Below the pieces are notes generated by a model. The model worked only from the letters and a program-made list of their open reading frames with translations, did not search any database and had not been told where the DNA came from. Position numbers and translations under genes: made by a program. A stretch of 64,000 nucleotides of DNA, taken from Phycisphaerae bacterium (lineage in GTDB: Bacteria; Planctomycetota; Phycisphaerae; UBA1845; UTPLA1). The stretch's first letter is position 1. Each line of letters begins with the position of its first letter. The stretch covers positions 434,001 to 498,000 of the forward strand of contig DATEMU010000012.1 in NCBI GenBank assembly GCA_035275405.1, read 5' to 3'. This document shows positions 51,045 to 60,000 of the stretch, piece after piece.

Positions 51045-51791
51045 TCACGCTCGGCGTTTTCCCAGCGTCTTCTGTTGAATCGTACGTAGCTGGCGGATGC
51101 CTTTCTCGGCGAGGGAGATGATCCGCGAAAGCTGGCCCCGGCTGAAGGCCCCGCCCTCGGCGGTGCCCTGGACCTCGATAAACCGGCCTCGACCGGTCTG
51201 CACGACATTGAAATCGACCTCGGCGTCCTTGTCCTCGACGTAGTTGAGGTCGAGGAGGGGCCGACCAGCGACCAGGCCGACGCTGATGGCGGCGACGGAG
51301 TCGATGATGGGACTGGCCGTCAGGAGTTTGCTCCGCCGGAGGCCCGAGACCGCGTCGATGAGGGCGATGTAAGCCCCCGTAATGCTGGCCGTTCGCGTTC
51401 CGCCGTCAGCCTGGAGGACGTCGCAGTCGATCCAGATGGACCGCTGGCCGAGCTTTTTCATATCGACAATGGCGCGGAGCGAGCGGCCAACGAGGCGCTG
51501 GATTTCCTGGGCGCGGCCATCGACGCCTTTGCCGCGGCTGCGCGGGCGGCGCTCGCCGGTGCTGGCGGGGAGCATGTCGTATTCGGCGGTGACCCAGCCG
51601 AGACCCGAGTCCTTTCGCCATGGAGGCACGGATTCTTCGACCGAAGCGGTGCAGAGGACGTGCGTCTCGCCGAATTTAATGAGGACCGAACCCGCGGCGG
51701 ACCTGGTGAAGCCGCGGATGATTCGGATCGGTCGGAGTTCGTCGGGTCGGCGACCGTCGGTTCGGGGGCTGCGGGAGGGGCGTTTGGGCAT
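51045..51791 (-). CDS. rph: Ribonuclease PH
   Basis: RNase PH trims tRNA 3' ends phosphorolytically. The 248-residue product has [81 protein letters not shown] and [17 protein letters not shown]. The length is normal. It is 9 bases from tsaE, in an operon thiL-tsaE-rph-lipoprotein. Confidence 0.97.
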   Translation of the reverse strand: MPKRPSRSPRTDGRRPDELRPIRIIRGFTRSAAGSVLIKFGETHVLCTASVEESVPPWRKDSGLGWVTAEYDMLPASTGERRPRSRGKGVDGRAQEIQRLVGRSLRAIVDMKKLGQRSIWIDCDVLQADGGTRTASITGAYIALIDAVSGLRRSKLLTASPIIDSVAAISVGLVAGRPLLDLNYVEDKDAEVDFNVVQTGRGRFIEVQGTAEGGAFSRGQLSRIISLAEKGIRQLRTIQQKTLGKRRA

Positions 51792-51800
51792 GGGGTTACG

Positions 51801-52286
51801 TTACCGCAGGCGCGCGCGGTTGGCCAGCCGTGCAGCGAGGTCGGCAGAAGTAGTGCGCAGGGTCAGTCGGCGTTCGTTGTCGCTGACGACGGAGAGTTCG
51901 ATCCAAAGGGCTGCGGCAGGGATCGCGCCGGTGACGCGGTCGGCCCATTCAACGAGGACGACGGTATTGCCGGCGCACATTTCGTCAAAGCCAAGGGCTT
52001 CCAATTCAGAGGCGCTCGTGAGTCGGTAGGCGTCAAGGTGGTGGATGGGAAATCGTCCGGCGTATTCGTTGACGAGGACGAAGGTGGGGCTGTTGACGAG
52101 CCGCGAATCGGGCACGCCCAGGCCGAGGGCGATGCCTTTGACGAGTTGGGTCTTGCCCGCGCCGAGAGGACCGACGAGGGCGACGACGTCGCCGGGGGAG
52201 AGGCAGGCGGCGAGGTCGCGGCCGATGCGGAGGGTGTCGTCGGGCGACGACGAGCGCAGTTCAAGGTTCGTCGGGGGCGCAGTCAT
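51801..52286 (-). CDS. tsaE: tRNA threonylcarbamoyladenosine biosynthesis ATPase TsaE
   Basis: TsaE supports t6A37 synthesis with TsaB and TsaD. Its 161 residues include the P-loop LVGPLGAGKTQLVKG, then SPTFVLVNEY, IHHLDAYRL and LVEWADR. It overlaps thiL by four bases (ATGA). TsaB and TsaD are not in the window. Confidence 0.95.
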   Translation of the reverse strand: MTAPPTNLELRSSSPDDTLRIGRDLAACLSPGDVVALVGPLGAGKTQLVKGIALGLGVPDSRLVNSPTFVLVNEYAGRFPIHHLDAYRLTSASELEALGFDEMCAGNTVVLVEWADRVTGAIPAAALWIELSVVSDNERRLTLRTTSADLAARLANRARLR

Positions 52287-53254
52287 TTAAAGTGTTGCCA
52301 TCCGCGGGGTTCGATGACGGATATTGTCGCGTTCGATCGTTTGAGTCGAACGCCAGGCTCTTTCTCTGCGATTCCGATTGTTCGATAGCGAGGTGTTACT
52401 TTCTGGTCGAGCAGCCACTGGCCCTCGGAAGATTCTCCAAGTCGAATCCACGCTGCAGGTTCCACCGCAAATAACAGCTCAAAATCCTCTCCATCGTTTA
52501 GCACATGGTCGAGAACGGTTCGACCATCGTCCTTTGACGTCTTGATCGCAGCCTTCGACGCGAGCAATTCAATCGAGAATTCGCCAAATTCAATTCCACG
52601 GTTCGACGCCTTCGCCAGTCGGTGGGCGTCTGTGGACAGACCGTCGGACAGGTCGATCATTGCGTGCAGGTCGGAGCCTAATTTCTCCGCTAACCACTTT
52701 GCCTCGCGGACGCGGGGTTCGAAGTCGATGTGATGACCTGCGAGGCTGCCACCCAACTCGCCGGTGACGATTATCAGGTCGTGAGCCTTCATGCCGCTGC
52801 GTTGCACCGGCTTGACTCCCGGCCAGGGTTCAGCGACGAGCGTCACATCGACGGCGAGGGGCTGGTTCCAGCTATTGGTGTCGCCGCCGATGATGGCGAC
52901 CTCGTAGCGCTGGGCAAACGACTCTATTCCATCATAGAGCCGTTGGGCCTGTTCCATTGTCCAGGTGTTGGGCAAGGCGACGCTGACCAGCGCCCAGCGC
53001 GGACGGACGGCCATCGCGGCGCAATCAGACAAGCTGACCGCCAAGGCTTTGCGACCGATCTGTTCGGGGGTGTGTTTGGAGGTGTCGAAGTCGACGCCGT
53101 CCATGAGCATGTCGCAGGTGAGGAGGACTTCGCCGACAGGCGTGCGGATCATGGCCATGTCGTCGCCGATGCCGATGGGGATGTCGGAGGTGCCGGGTTG
53201 GGAGCGAGTTCGCTCAGAGATCCAGGCGATCAAGTTGTCTTCGCTTTTTTCCAT
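52283..53254 (-). CDS. thiL: Thiamine-monophosphate kinase
   Basis: ThiL phosphorylates thiamine monophosphate to the diphosphate cofactor. The 323-residue product has IPIGIGDDMAMI, LTCDMLMDGVDF, KALAVSLSDCAAMA, IIGGDTNSW, TGELGGSLAG and MIDLSDGLSTDAHRLA. The ATG at 53254 has no clear ribosome binding site. It is divergent from ispD across 89 bases. Confidence 0.95.
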   Translation of the reverse strand: MEKSEDNLIAWISERTRSQPGTSDIPIGIGDDMAMIRTPVGEVLLTCDMLMDGVDFDTSKHTPEQIGRKALAVSLSDCAAMAVRPRWALVSVALPNTWTMEQAQRLYDGIESFAQRYEVAIIGGDTNSWNQPLAVDVTLVAEPWPGVKPVQRSGMKAHDLIIVTGELGGSLAGHHIDFEPRVREAKWLAEKLGSDLHAMIDLSDGLSTDAHRLAKASNRGIEFGEFSIELLASKAAIKTSKDDGRTVLDHVLNDGEDFELLFAVEPAAWIRLGESSEGQWLLDQKVTPRYRTIGIAEKEPGVRLKRSNATISVIEPRGWQHFK

Positions 53255-53293
53255 TGCGCGAATGAAAAAAGAATCAGGAACCAGCTCGCCGCC

Positions 53294-53322
53294 TTGTACG
53301 GCGTGACTATCCTTATTGTAAT
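53294..53322 (+). promoter_or_regulatory. Candidate promoter of ispD
   Basis: TTGTAC (53294-53299) and TGTAAT (53317-53322) are spaced by 17 bases. The ispD ribosome binding site GGAGG is at 53333-53337, giving a very short leader. The minus-strand -10 for thiL (TACAAT, 53320-53315) overlaps this one, so the two genes may compete for polymerase. Confidence 0.4.
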
Positions 53323-53343
53323 AGGACGTAGCGGAGGTGCTGT

Positions 53344-54096
53344 ATGGGCAAGATGAGCGCGATCGTGGTCGCTGCGGGGAGCGGTGAGCGGTTTGGCGGG
53401 GGGGAGAACAAGGTCTTCGCCGTGCTGGATGGCCAGCCGATCTTTCTGCGGGCCCTCCAGCTCTTCGTCAATCGCGAGGATGTTGCCCAGACCATCCTCG
53501 TCGTGGCTCCGGCGGATATGGAGCAGATGAAGAACAAATTCGGGGCCAACCTTGGGTTCATGGGGGTCAAGTTGGTTGAAGGCGGGGCCGAACGGCATGA
53601 CTCCGTGGCCAATGCCCTGGCGGCCGTCAGCGAGGATGCGGAGTTTGTCGCCGTTCATGACGCGGTGCGGGTTTGCGTCGCGGTTGAGTGGATCGATCAA
53701 GTCTTCGAGGCGGCGGTCAACACCGGGGCGGCCGCGCCCATCTGTCCCGTAACCTCGACCCTTAAGCGCGTGGATAAGGACGGGATCATCACCGAGACCG
53801 TCAGCCGCGAGGGGCTACACATGGCCCAGACGCCGCAGGTTTTTCGCAAGGATTGGCTGGTCGGGGCCTATGACGATTTCAAGTCGGGGGCGATCGGGAT
53901 TCCCGAGGGCGTACCGCTGACGGACGACGCGCAATTGGTGGCCGCCGCCGGTCATCCGGTCGCAGGCGTTCGGGGCGATCCGCGCAACATCAAGATCACG
54001 ACGAAGGGGGACCTGGTGCTGGCCTCGGCGGTACTGAAAGCCCTGCCTCAAAAACCCGTCGCCCGTCGCGGTGCGTTTGAGGAGGCGAAGTGGTAG
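53344..54096 (+). CDS. ispD: 2-C-methyl-D-erythritol 4-phosphate cytidylyltransferase
   Basis: IspD makes CDP-methylerythritol in the MEP isoprenoid pathway. The 250-residue product has IVVAAGSGERFGGG.NKVFAVLDG, EGGAERHDSVANAL, VHDAVRVCV, P.TSTLKRVD, QTPQVFRKDWL and LTDDAQLV. It is at the long end of the family. The ATG at 53344 follows GGAGG. IspF is not next to it. Confidence 0.93.
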   Translation: MGKMSAIVVAAGSGERFGGGENKVFAVLDGQPIFLRALQLFVNREDVAQTILVVAPADMEQMKNKFGANLGFMGVKLVEGGAERHDSVANALAAVSEDAEFVAVHDAVRVCVAVEWIDQVFEAAVNTGAAAPICPVTSTLKRVDKDGIITETVSREGLHMAQTPQVFRKDWLVGAYDDFKSGAIGIPEGVPLTDDAQLVAAAGHPVAGVRGDPRNIKITTKGDLVLASAVLKALPQKPVARRGAFEEAKW

Positions 54097-54177
54097 TTGG
54101 CAACCGCCAGATTCGAAGCCGCCAACAAATCACAGCCCCAAAGCGTACTTTCAACGTCGCATATTACGAACTTTCGC

Positions 54178-54206
54178 TTGACCAGCGGGCCGAGGACTGG
54201 TGCAAT
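54178..54206 (+). promoter_or_regulatory. Candidate promoter of the 54287 lipoprotein gene
   Basis: TTGACC (54178-54183) and TGCAAT (54201-54206) are spaced by 17 bases, giving a leader of about 75 bases. The spacer 54097-54286 is otherwise less GC-rich and without a gene. Confidence 0.4.
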
Positions 54207-54286
54207 AGCGAAGACCTGTCTCAACGGACGAGAAGGCAGGGAGGGTTCCGCGGACCTGCCGCGGCACGATCCAAGGGATTGGTTCA

Positions 54287-55234
54287 ATGGATTCCACACG
54301 CATTCACCGATCGGTCGCCACGTTTCTCATCGCCGCATGTCTCATCGCCGTCTACGGATGTGAAGGGTTGGACCGCAAACACGACTATACCGTAGTCGAT
54401 GTGAAGCCGCCGCCCGAGGACGCGGAGATTGTCAAGGCACGTTCCGGCGACATCGCCAACTTTGCGGACAAGGTTGAGGCGTTGATGGAGACTCGCGAGC
54501 ACTACCTGGGCCAGCTCCGGGAACTAGAGAAGCTCTATTTGCAGGCGGGCGACAGTACGAAGGCGGATTGGGCGCGTCGGCAGCGCGCGCTGACCGAGGC
54601 GGTCGAAGTTTATCCTTATCTGACGGCCGCGACGACGGAACATCGCGCCGAAGTCTCTCCGCAGGAGTCGATTCCCGAGGCGGATGCAATTTTCAACAAG
54701 GCCCTGGCCATCCACAACCAGGTCAAATTGATCCCGCTGGCCGGGGCGCTGCCGAACAACAAGAAGAAGGCGCGGGATGCCTTGGGGATGTTCAAGAAAG
54801 TGCTCAAGGAATACCCGACGTCGGACAAGGTGGACGATTGCGCGTTCTACTGCGGAGAAATCTACAAAGAGTATCTGCGCGAGGACGATCCGAACGACGA
54901 GCTTTCGATTCGCTACTATCAATGGGCGGCGGCACTGGATCCGAAGACGCCGCACGCTGCGCGGTTCCAATGCGCGGTGGTGTACGACTTTCGCCGGCAC
55001 GATCGGGCGCGGGCCATCGAACTTTACAATCAGGTGCTCGACACCGAGGAGAACGGCAACCAATCGAACCTGCGTTTTTCGGCGTCCCGGATTGAACAGC
55101 TTACCGATGAGCAGTACAGCCATCTGAAACCGAATGCTCCCAAGAGCTCGGTGGCCGGTGAACCGCGCGGCGAGCCAGGAGCCGGCGACGCTGAAATCCA
55201 GCCCGCGGCGGATCGAGAGCCGACCGGCGAATAA
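54287..55234 (+). CDS. TPR-like lipoprotein of unknown function
   Basis: The 315-residue predicted lipoprotein has a signal peptide with lipobox near AVYGC (Cys25). A coiled-coil stretch lies at about 50-110, and helical-repeat sequence follows at about 165-270 (ALGMFKKVLKEYPTSDKVDDCAFYCGEIYKEYL, SIRYYQWAAALDPKTPHAARFQCAVVYDFRRHDRARAIELYNQVLD), much like YfiO/BamD-type TPRs. The last 35 residues are Gly/Pro/Glu-rich. It could be an envelope assembly factor, but that is uncertain. Confidence 0.8.
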   Translation: MDSTRIHRSVATFLIAACLIAVYGCEGLDRKHDYTVVDVKPPPEDAEIVKARSGDIANFADKVEALMETREHYLGQLRELEKLYLQAGDSTKADWARRQRALTEAVEVYPYLTAATTEHRAEVSPQESIPEADAIFNKALAIHNQVKLIPLAGALPNNKKKARDALGMFKKVLKEYPTSDKVDDCAFYCGEIYKEYLREDDPNDELSIRYYQWAAALDPKTPHAARFQCAVVYDFRRHDRARAIELYNQVLDTEENGNQSNLRFSASRIEQLTDEQYSHLKPNAPKSSVAGEPRGEPGAGDAEIQPAADREPTGE

Positions 55235-55327
55235 GCGTTCAATTCGGCGGCTTCCCTATAATTTCAAAGCGGCCAGCCTGCCCTGGCCTTCGCTACAATT
55301 CCGTGCGCCCGCGGCGTCGATACTGCC

Positions 55328-56335
55328 ATGCCCAATCCACCGGAGATTCAACAGCAATACCGCGCGGCGATGACCGCCGGCGGGGTTTATGCACGCGCGG
55401 ATCGAGGATTGATCGAGGTTCGCGGCAAGGATCGGGCAACCTGGCTGAATAATCTCGTCACCAACGTGGTCAAGACGCTCCAGCCGGGCGAGGGGAACTA
55501 CGCCTTCGCCACCAGCGTCAAGGGTCGGGCCGTCTTCGATATGAACATCCTGATTCTGGACGATCGCTTGTGGTTAGATGTGGACCGCCGCCAGATCGAA
55601 ACGGCAACCAAGCATCTGGAACGGTACGTGATCACCGAGGATGTTCAGCTTGCCGACGTCTCCTCGACCGTCGAGCGTCACGCGGTCATGGGGCCGCGAG
55701 CGGGCGACGCGGGGGGCCGGCTGGGCCTGGGCAATTTTTCGCCGATGAGCCAGTTGCAGCACGTCGCGGGGCGAATCGGTGCATCGGAGGCCCGTTTTGT
55801 CCGCCATGATTTCGCGGGTGTTCCGGCGTTCGAGATCATCGTGTGCGGCGAAGACCGTGCCGCGGCGCGAGCGGCGCTTGACGCACTGGCCGGCGAACTC
55901 CACCTGGCCACCTTGTCCGCGGCGACGGTTCAGATCCTGCGAATGGAAGCGGGGATCCCGGCATCGGTGGATGACATTGATGAAGAGGTCGTTCCACCGG
56001 AGACGGGCCAGGTCGAACGCGGGATCAGCTATCACAAGGGCTGCTATCTTGGACAGGAGGTGATCGAGCGGATGCGCTCGCACGGTATCCTCGCCCGCAA
56101 GCTGGCGGGACTTCGTGTGAGCGGCGAGGCGATCATCGAGAGAGGGGCGGAGATATTGTCGAATTCGACCGTAGTGGGGCGAGTGACCAGTAGCTGCTTC
56201 AGCGAGGCGATGGGCGCCGTGCTTTGTCTGGGATATGTGAAGTCGGCTCTGGCCAAGGTGGGTACGCCCGTCCGCGTTGTCGTCAGCGGCGACGAGTTTT
56301 CGGGCGAAGTCGTTCCACTTCCGGTGAATGCGTAG
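55328..56335 (+). CDS. ygfZ: Folate-binding YgfZ/GcvT-like protein
   Basis: The 335-residue protein of the GcvT fold is linked to Fe-S cluster enzyme repair. The diagnostic motif KGCYLGQEVIERMRSHG is at about residues 238-254. Upstream, the W.NNLVTN and DMNILILDD.LWLD features fit. True aminomethyltransferase lacks this Cys motif, so YgfZ is preferred. It precedes the tRNA-Lys gene by 82 bases. Confidence 0.9.
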   Translation: MPNPPEIQQQYRAAMTAGGVYARADRGLIEVRGKDRATWLNNLVTNVVKTLQPGEGNYAFATSVKGRAVFDMNILILDDRLWLDVDRRQIETATKHLERYVITEDVQLADVSSTVERHAVMGPRAGDAGGRLGLGNFSPMSQLQHVAGRIGASEARFVRHDFAGVPAFEIIVCGEDRAAARAALDALAGELHLATLSAATVQILRMEAGIPASVDDIDEEVVPPETGQVERGISYHKGCYLGQEVIERMRSHGILARKLAGLRVSGEAIIERGAEILSNSTVVGRVTSSCFSEAMGAVLCLGYVKSALAKVGTPVRVVVSGDEFSGEVVPLPVNA

Positions 56336-56417
56336 GACGAGAGGGGCAGGTCCCGAGGCTCGGCGGCCGTGCCGGCGTTGTCAGAGACAGGAAATCAGGC
56401 TAAAGTCGAGGTCTCCA

Positions 56418-56490
56418 GGGAGCGTAGCTCAGTCGGTAGAGCAACGGCCTTTTAAGCCGTGGGTCCTGGGTTCGAGTCCCAGCGCTCCCA
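56418..56490 (+). tRNA. tRNA-Lys (anticodon TTT)
   Basis: The 73-base cloverleaf has acceptor GGGAGCG/CGCTCCC with discriminator A, D arm GCTC..GAGC, anticodon stem ACGGC/GCCGT with loop CTTTTAA, and T arm CTGGG/CCCAG around TTCGAGT. The 3' CCA is not encoded (TCT follows). It is decoded as Lys, for AAA and AAG. Confidence 0.97.
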
Positions 56491-57062
56491 TCTCCATTTT
56501 ATTGCCGGTGCTCCTTTTTTCGGTTCTTTCGTGCCGCGCGGGATTGGGCACACGACTACCGTGCAGAGAAAGCCCTATCGCCACGCCGAGCAAAATCGTT
56601 CATTCTCACGCTTAAGTTATTTCCCAGCCTGTACCTTATAAGCCCCATTCGAGGGCCATGGCGGCTGGAGAGGACCTAATGACCTGTGTGTTTGGCATCA
56701 CATAGACAGGGTATTTTCACCCCAATCAAGGTACCTGTCGGTCACGGATTGCCGTTGAAGCGAGCGGTAATATTGCGGTCCGAAGTCGCGAAAACCGCCT
56801 TAAATGACAGGGGTTTGCAACCGATACCCCTTGACTCGGGAGCGCCATTTTTGGTAGCATCGTGTGTTATTGGGTGAAAGTGGATCACGGGCGGGGTACT
56901 TCTCTATCCGCCCTAGGACGTGGGAGCGAAAAATCAGCCCGCCTTAATCGAGGCAGGAAAGCAGCGTCCAAGTAGAAAACGTCTTCCTTCGCGTTCCTTC
57001 ACGCGAGGAAGGATTATCGTCCTTGTTTCGACCTTTTTTGCAAAGGGTAAGGAGTAGGATCG
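56491..57062 (+). other. Intergenic region before the giant exported protein gene
   Basis: These 572 bases have no gene I can support; short open frames here look like chance. The region is less GC-rich than its surroundings and contains a promoter candidate at 56831-56860, a hairpin in the leader at 56983-57011 (CTTCCTTCGCG against CGCGAGGAAG, one bulge), and an AAGGAG site near 57049 just before the ATG at 57063. It gives about 200 bases of 5' leader, enough for regulation, but I do not recognise a known riboswitch. Confidence 0.6.
56831..56860 (+). promoter_or_regulatory. Candidate promoter of the giant exported protein gene
   Basis: TTGACT (56831-56836) and TAGCAT (56855-56860) are spaced by 18 bases. 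The predicted leader of about 195 bases contains a stem-loop at 56983-57011. Confidence 0.4.
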
Positions 57063-60000
57063 ATGGGTAAGCGAACCACAGTAGCACTGGGTTTGACGGT
57101 GTCGGCGTGCATGTGTTGGGCGATCGCGACCGCGACGGCGGGCGAAGGCGCTCAACCGGCCGGTAAGAAAGTCGTGGATCCGCGATCGCGATTCACGGTA
57201 ACGCCCAATAAGATTCAGTTGAGTGAAGAGCAGTTGCGGATCAACGAAAGCGCGGTCGACACGCGCGATCGGAGCTATCTGATCCAGAGCCGCCCACGCG
57301 ATATTTCGGACGTCCTTCCGACGTGGCCGGCGGTCGCGCCGTTGGGCACGCGGGAACAGCAGTTGCTGGGTGGTCCCCGGAACGTCGGCACCCTGCACTG
57401 CCAGTTTGAGCCCTGTACGAATCAGATTTACGAGAACACCGGCGGCAACTCGATCGGTTCCTTCGGCGACCCCGACAACATTCCCCTTTGCGACGACGTG
57501 AACTTCCTGCCCTCGTCGACGGACCGGTTTGTCTGCCGCATCAACGTTTCGGTCGGTGGCATCACCGGCGGCGGCGCGACCGATTCCTTTACCATGTCCA
57601 TGCGGTCCGGAAACTTTCTGCCGATTTGCCCGGACGATCCGGCCTCTCTGGTGTTGTTCTGCGAGACGCGCAACTTCCAATTGGTCAACCCGCCCGTCAT
57701 CGTGACGTTTGACATGGATCCGCCGATCCTGATCGATTCCAATTTTGTGTGGATTTGCATGCAATCGGAGAACGGCGACGCGGCGTGGAGCATTTCCACG
57801 ACCGCCGAGCAGGGCTTTACCGAGGACGACATTGTCATTCCCAATACGGTGAGAGTGTGGCCGGATTGCGAGCCCGGCAACGGCGGTACCGGATTCTGCG
57901 AGGATTTGGGCGCGGGCCAGACGGACGACTACTTCTTCTACGGCGGGCCTCCTACGATCGCCGGTATGTACATTGAAATTTTTGCGAACCCCGGCCCATT
58001 GGGAGCTTGCTGCAATCGTGACAATGAGCCCGCGACCTGCGCGGACAGTGTCACGCGAGCGGCGTGTATCGCGTTGAGCAGTACGGCCAAGTGGAAAGAA
58101 GGGGTTTGTGCCGATTTCGATGACACGACGCCCCTCTGTACGACTTGTTTGACGGAAGCTGATTGTCTGACGGCCGATCCGGGCGGGTCCGCTGAGCCGA
58201 ATTGCGGCCCTGGCTACGTCGATGTCACCAACCAAGGTTGCGAGGCGGCTCCGAACGCATTTGAGGCGCTGGCCTGCGGTGAGTCCGTGTGCGGCACGGC
58301 GGGGACTTTCCAGTCCTTCTGCACCGCCGACACCGATTGCAATCAGGGTGTCACCTGCGTGAGCAGCGTCTGTCAGGGCTCTGATGACGCGCGGGACAGC
58401 GATTGGTATCAGATCGTCCTGACGCAGGATACCGCCGTCACCGTAACGATCGAAGCCCGCTTCGACGTTGAAGCCATCCTGGTTCAGAACGGCGGCGACC
58501 CGCAGAACTGTGTCGCCGACCCGACCTTTTTGAACTTTGCCACGGGCAAGGCCTGCGATGTGGTAACGATTAATCGCTGTCTGCCTGCCGGCACGTGGTG
58601 GGTCCGTGTCCGACCGGATGCGTTCTCGGGCGTGGCGTGCAGCACTCGGTACTTGATCACATTATCCTGCGGCAGTTGTTCGTTGCCGACCGGTGCGTGT
58701 TGCGAAGAGAGCGAGGCGGGCTGCGCGCAACTCGCTCAGATCGCCTGCGAAGGCCGCGGCGGCCAATACCTGGGCGACAACACGACGTGCGGCGTCGAAG
58801 GCGCGGACTGCCCCGGTATCCCTTCGAACGATGCTTGCGAAGACAAGATTTCGTTGACGGCGCTGGCCGTATCCCTGACGTTTGATACGTCTTTTGCCAA
58901 TGATACGGATCTGCCTCCCGCCGGACAGGACGTTCCCGCGGCATGTGAATTCGGAAACAACACGGCCCCGTTGCCTGCGATTCGTCAGGACGTTTTCTAC
59001 AACTACCGAATCCCGACGGTGTACAACGGCGTTGCGGTTCAGTCGGGCGTCCTTGTTATCAGTACGTTTGGGTTTGAGGCCGAAAACGAGGGCGGCGGCG
59101 GTCTGGATACCTTCGTCGTGGTCTATGGCGACGCGGTGGCGCAGGGCGGAGGCCAGGCGTGCGGAGCGACGCTTTGCGAAGAGGCTCAGATCGCGTGCAG
59201 CGACGACCGACTCAATGACGGGACGGAGTTCAAGCGGAACAGCCTTTCCCACCTGGAACTCCCCGTCGAAATCAACAGCAACCAGTTTTTCGATCCGGGC
59301 GATTGCATCAAGATTCGCGTGGGACGCGGCCGCGCAGGCGTGGTCCCCAGCCGGCCATTGGGCGGCCCCGGGTTCTTGAACATTGACTTTATCCCGACGA
59401 GTCCCGCGCCGTTCGTACAGGGCGCCGGCGGTACGGGTCGGTGCTGCTTCTATGACTCCGGCACCGAAGCCGTTGCCTGTCAGATCTCCAATGTCGATAC
59501 GGATTGTAACAATGCCGGCGGTTTCTACCGCCAGTTCACCGACTTCAACCAGGGCGATCCGCTTGGACTTGAAGATTACGCAGGTTGCAAGTCCGATCCG
59601 TGTCCGGAGACGGGCGATGCCTGCTATACCGCCATCAACCTGAACGCGGAGTTCGGCGGCGGATCGGGTGTATTGACCCGCGATACGCACGGAATTTTGT
59701 GGTGCAAGTACACGGTTCCGGTGGGCGTGACGGGCGTCCTCTTCGAAAGCTGCGGCAGCGACGGGTTCTTTAACCCGTTTGTCGGCGTCTTCACGGCGTC
59801 GGCGTTCAATGCCTCGACGGGTGACTGTGTTATTCCCGCGAGTACGCAAACCTGGCCGGACAATCCGACGGCGCTGGCCTTGCAAGACGACTGCACCGCG
59901 GACCAGGCGGACTCTTCCATACAGTCGTCCTGCATCGGCCCCATCAACTTTACGGGCAACTTCTGTGCCTGTATCCCGGTTGGCGCCGCCGATCCCACCG

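Noticed and set aside
56491-57062. c-di-GMP or other known riboswitch before the giant exported protein
   Set aside because: I looked for the conserved core of the GEMM type and others and did not find it. Only a simple stem-loop is supported.
57000-58235. 433-codon minus-strand frame across the start of the giant protein gene
   Set aside because: It is antisense to a gene with signal peptide, ribosome binding site and repeated domains, and has shadow composition.
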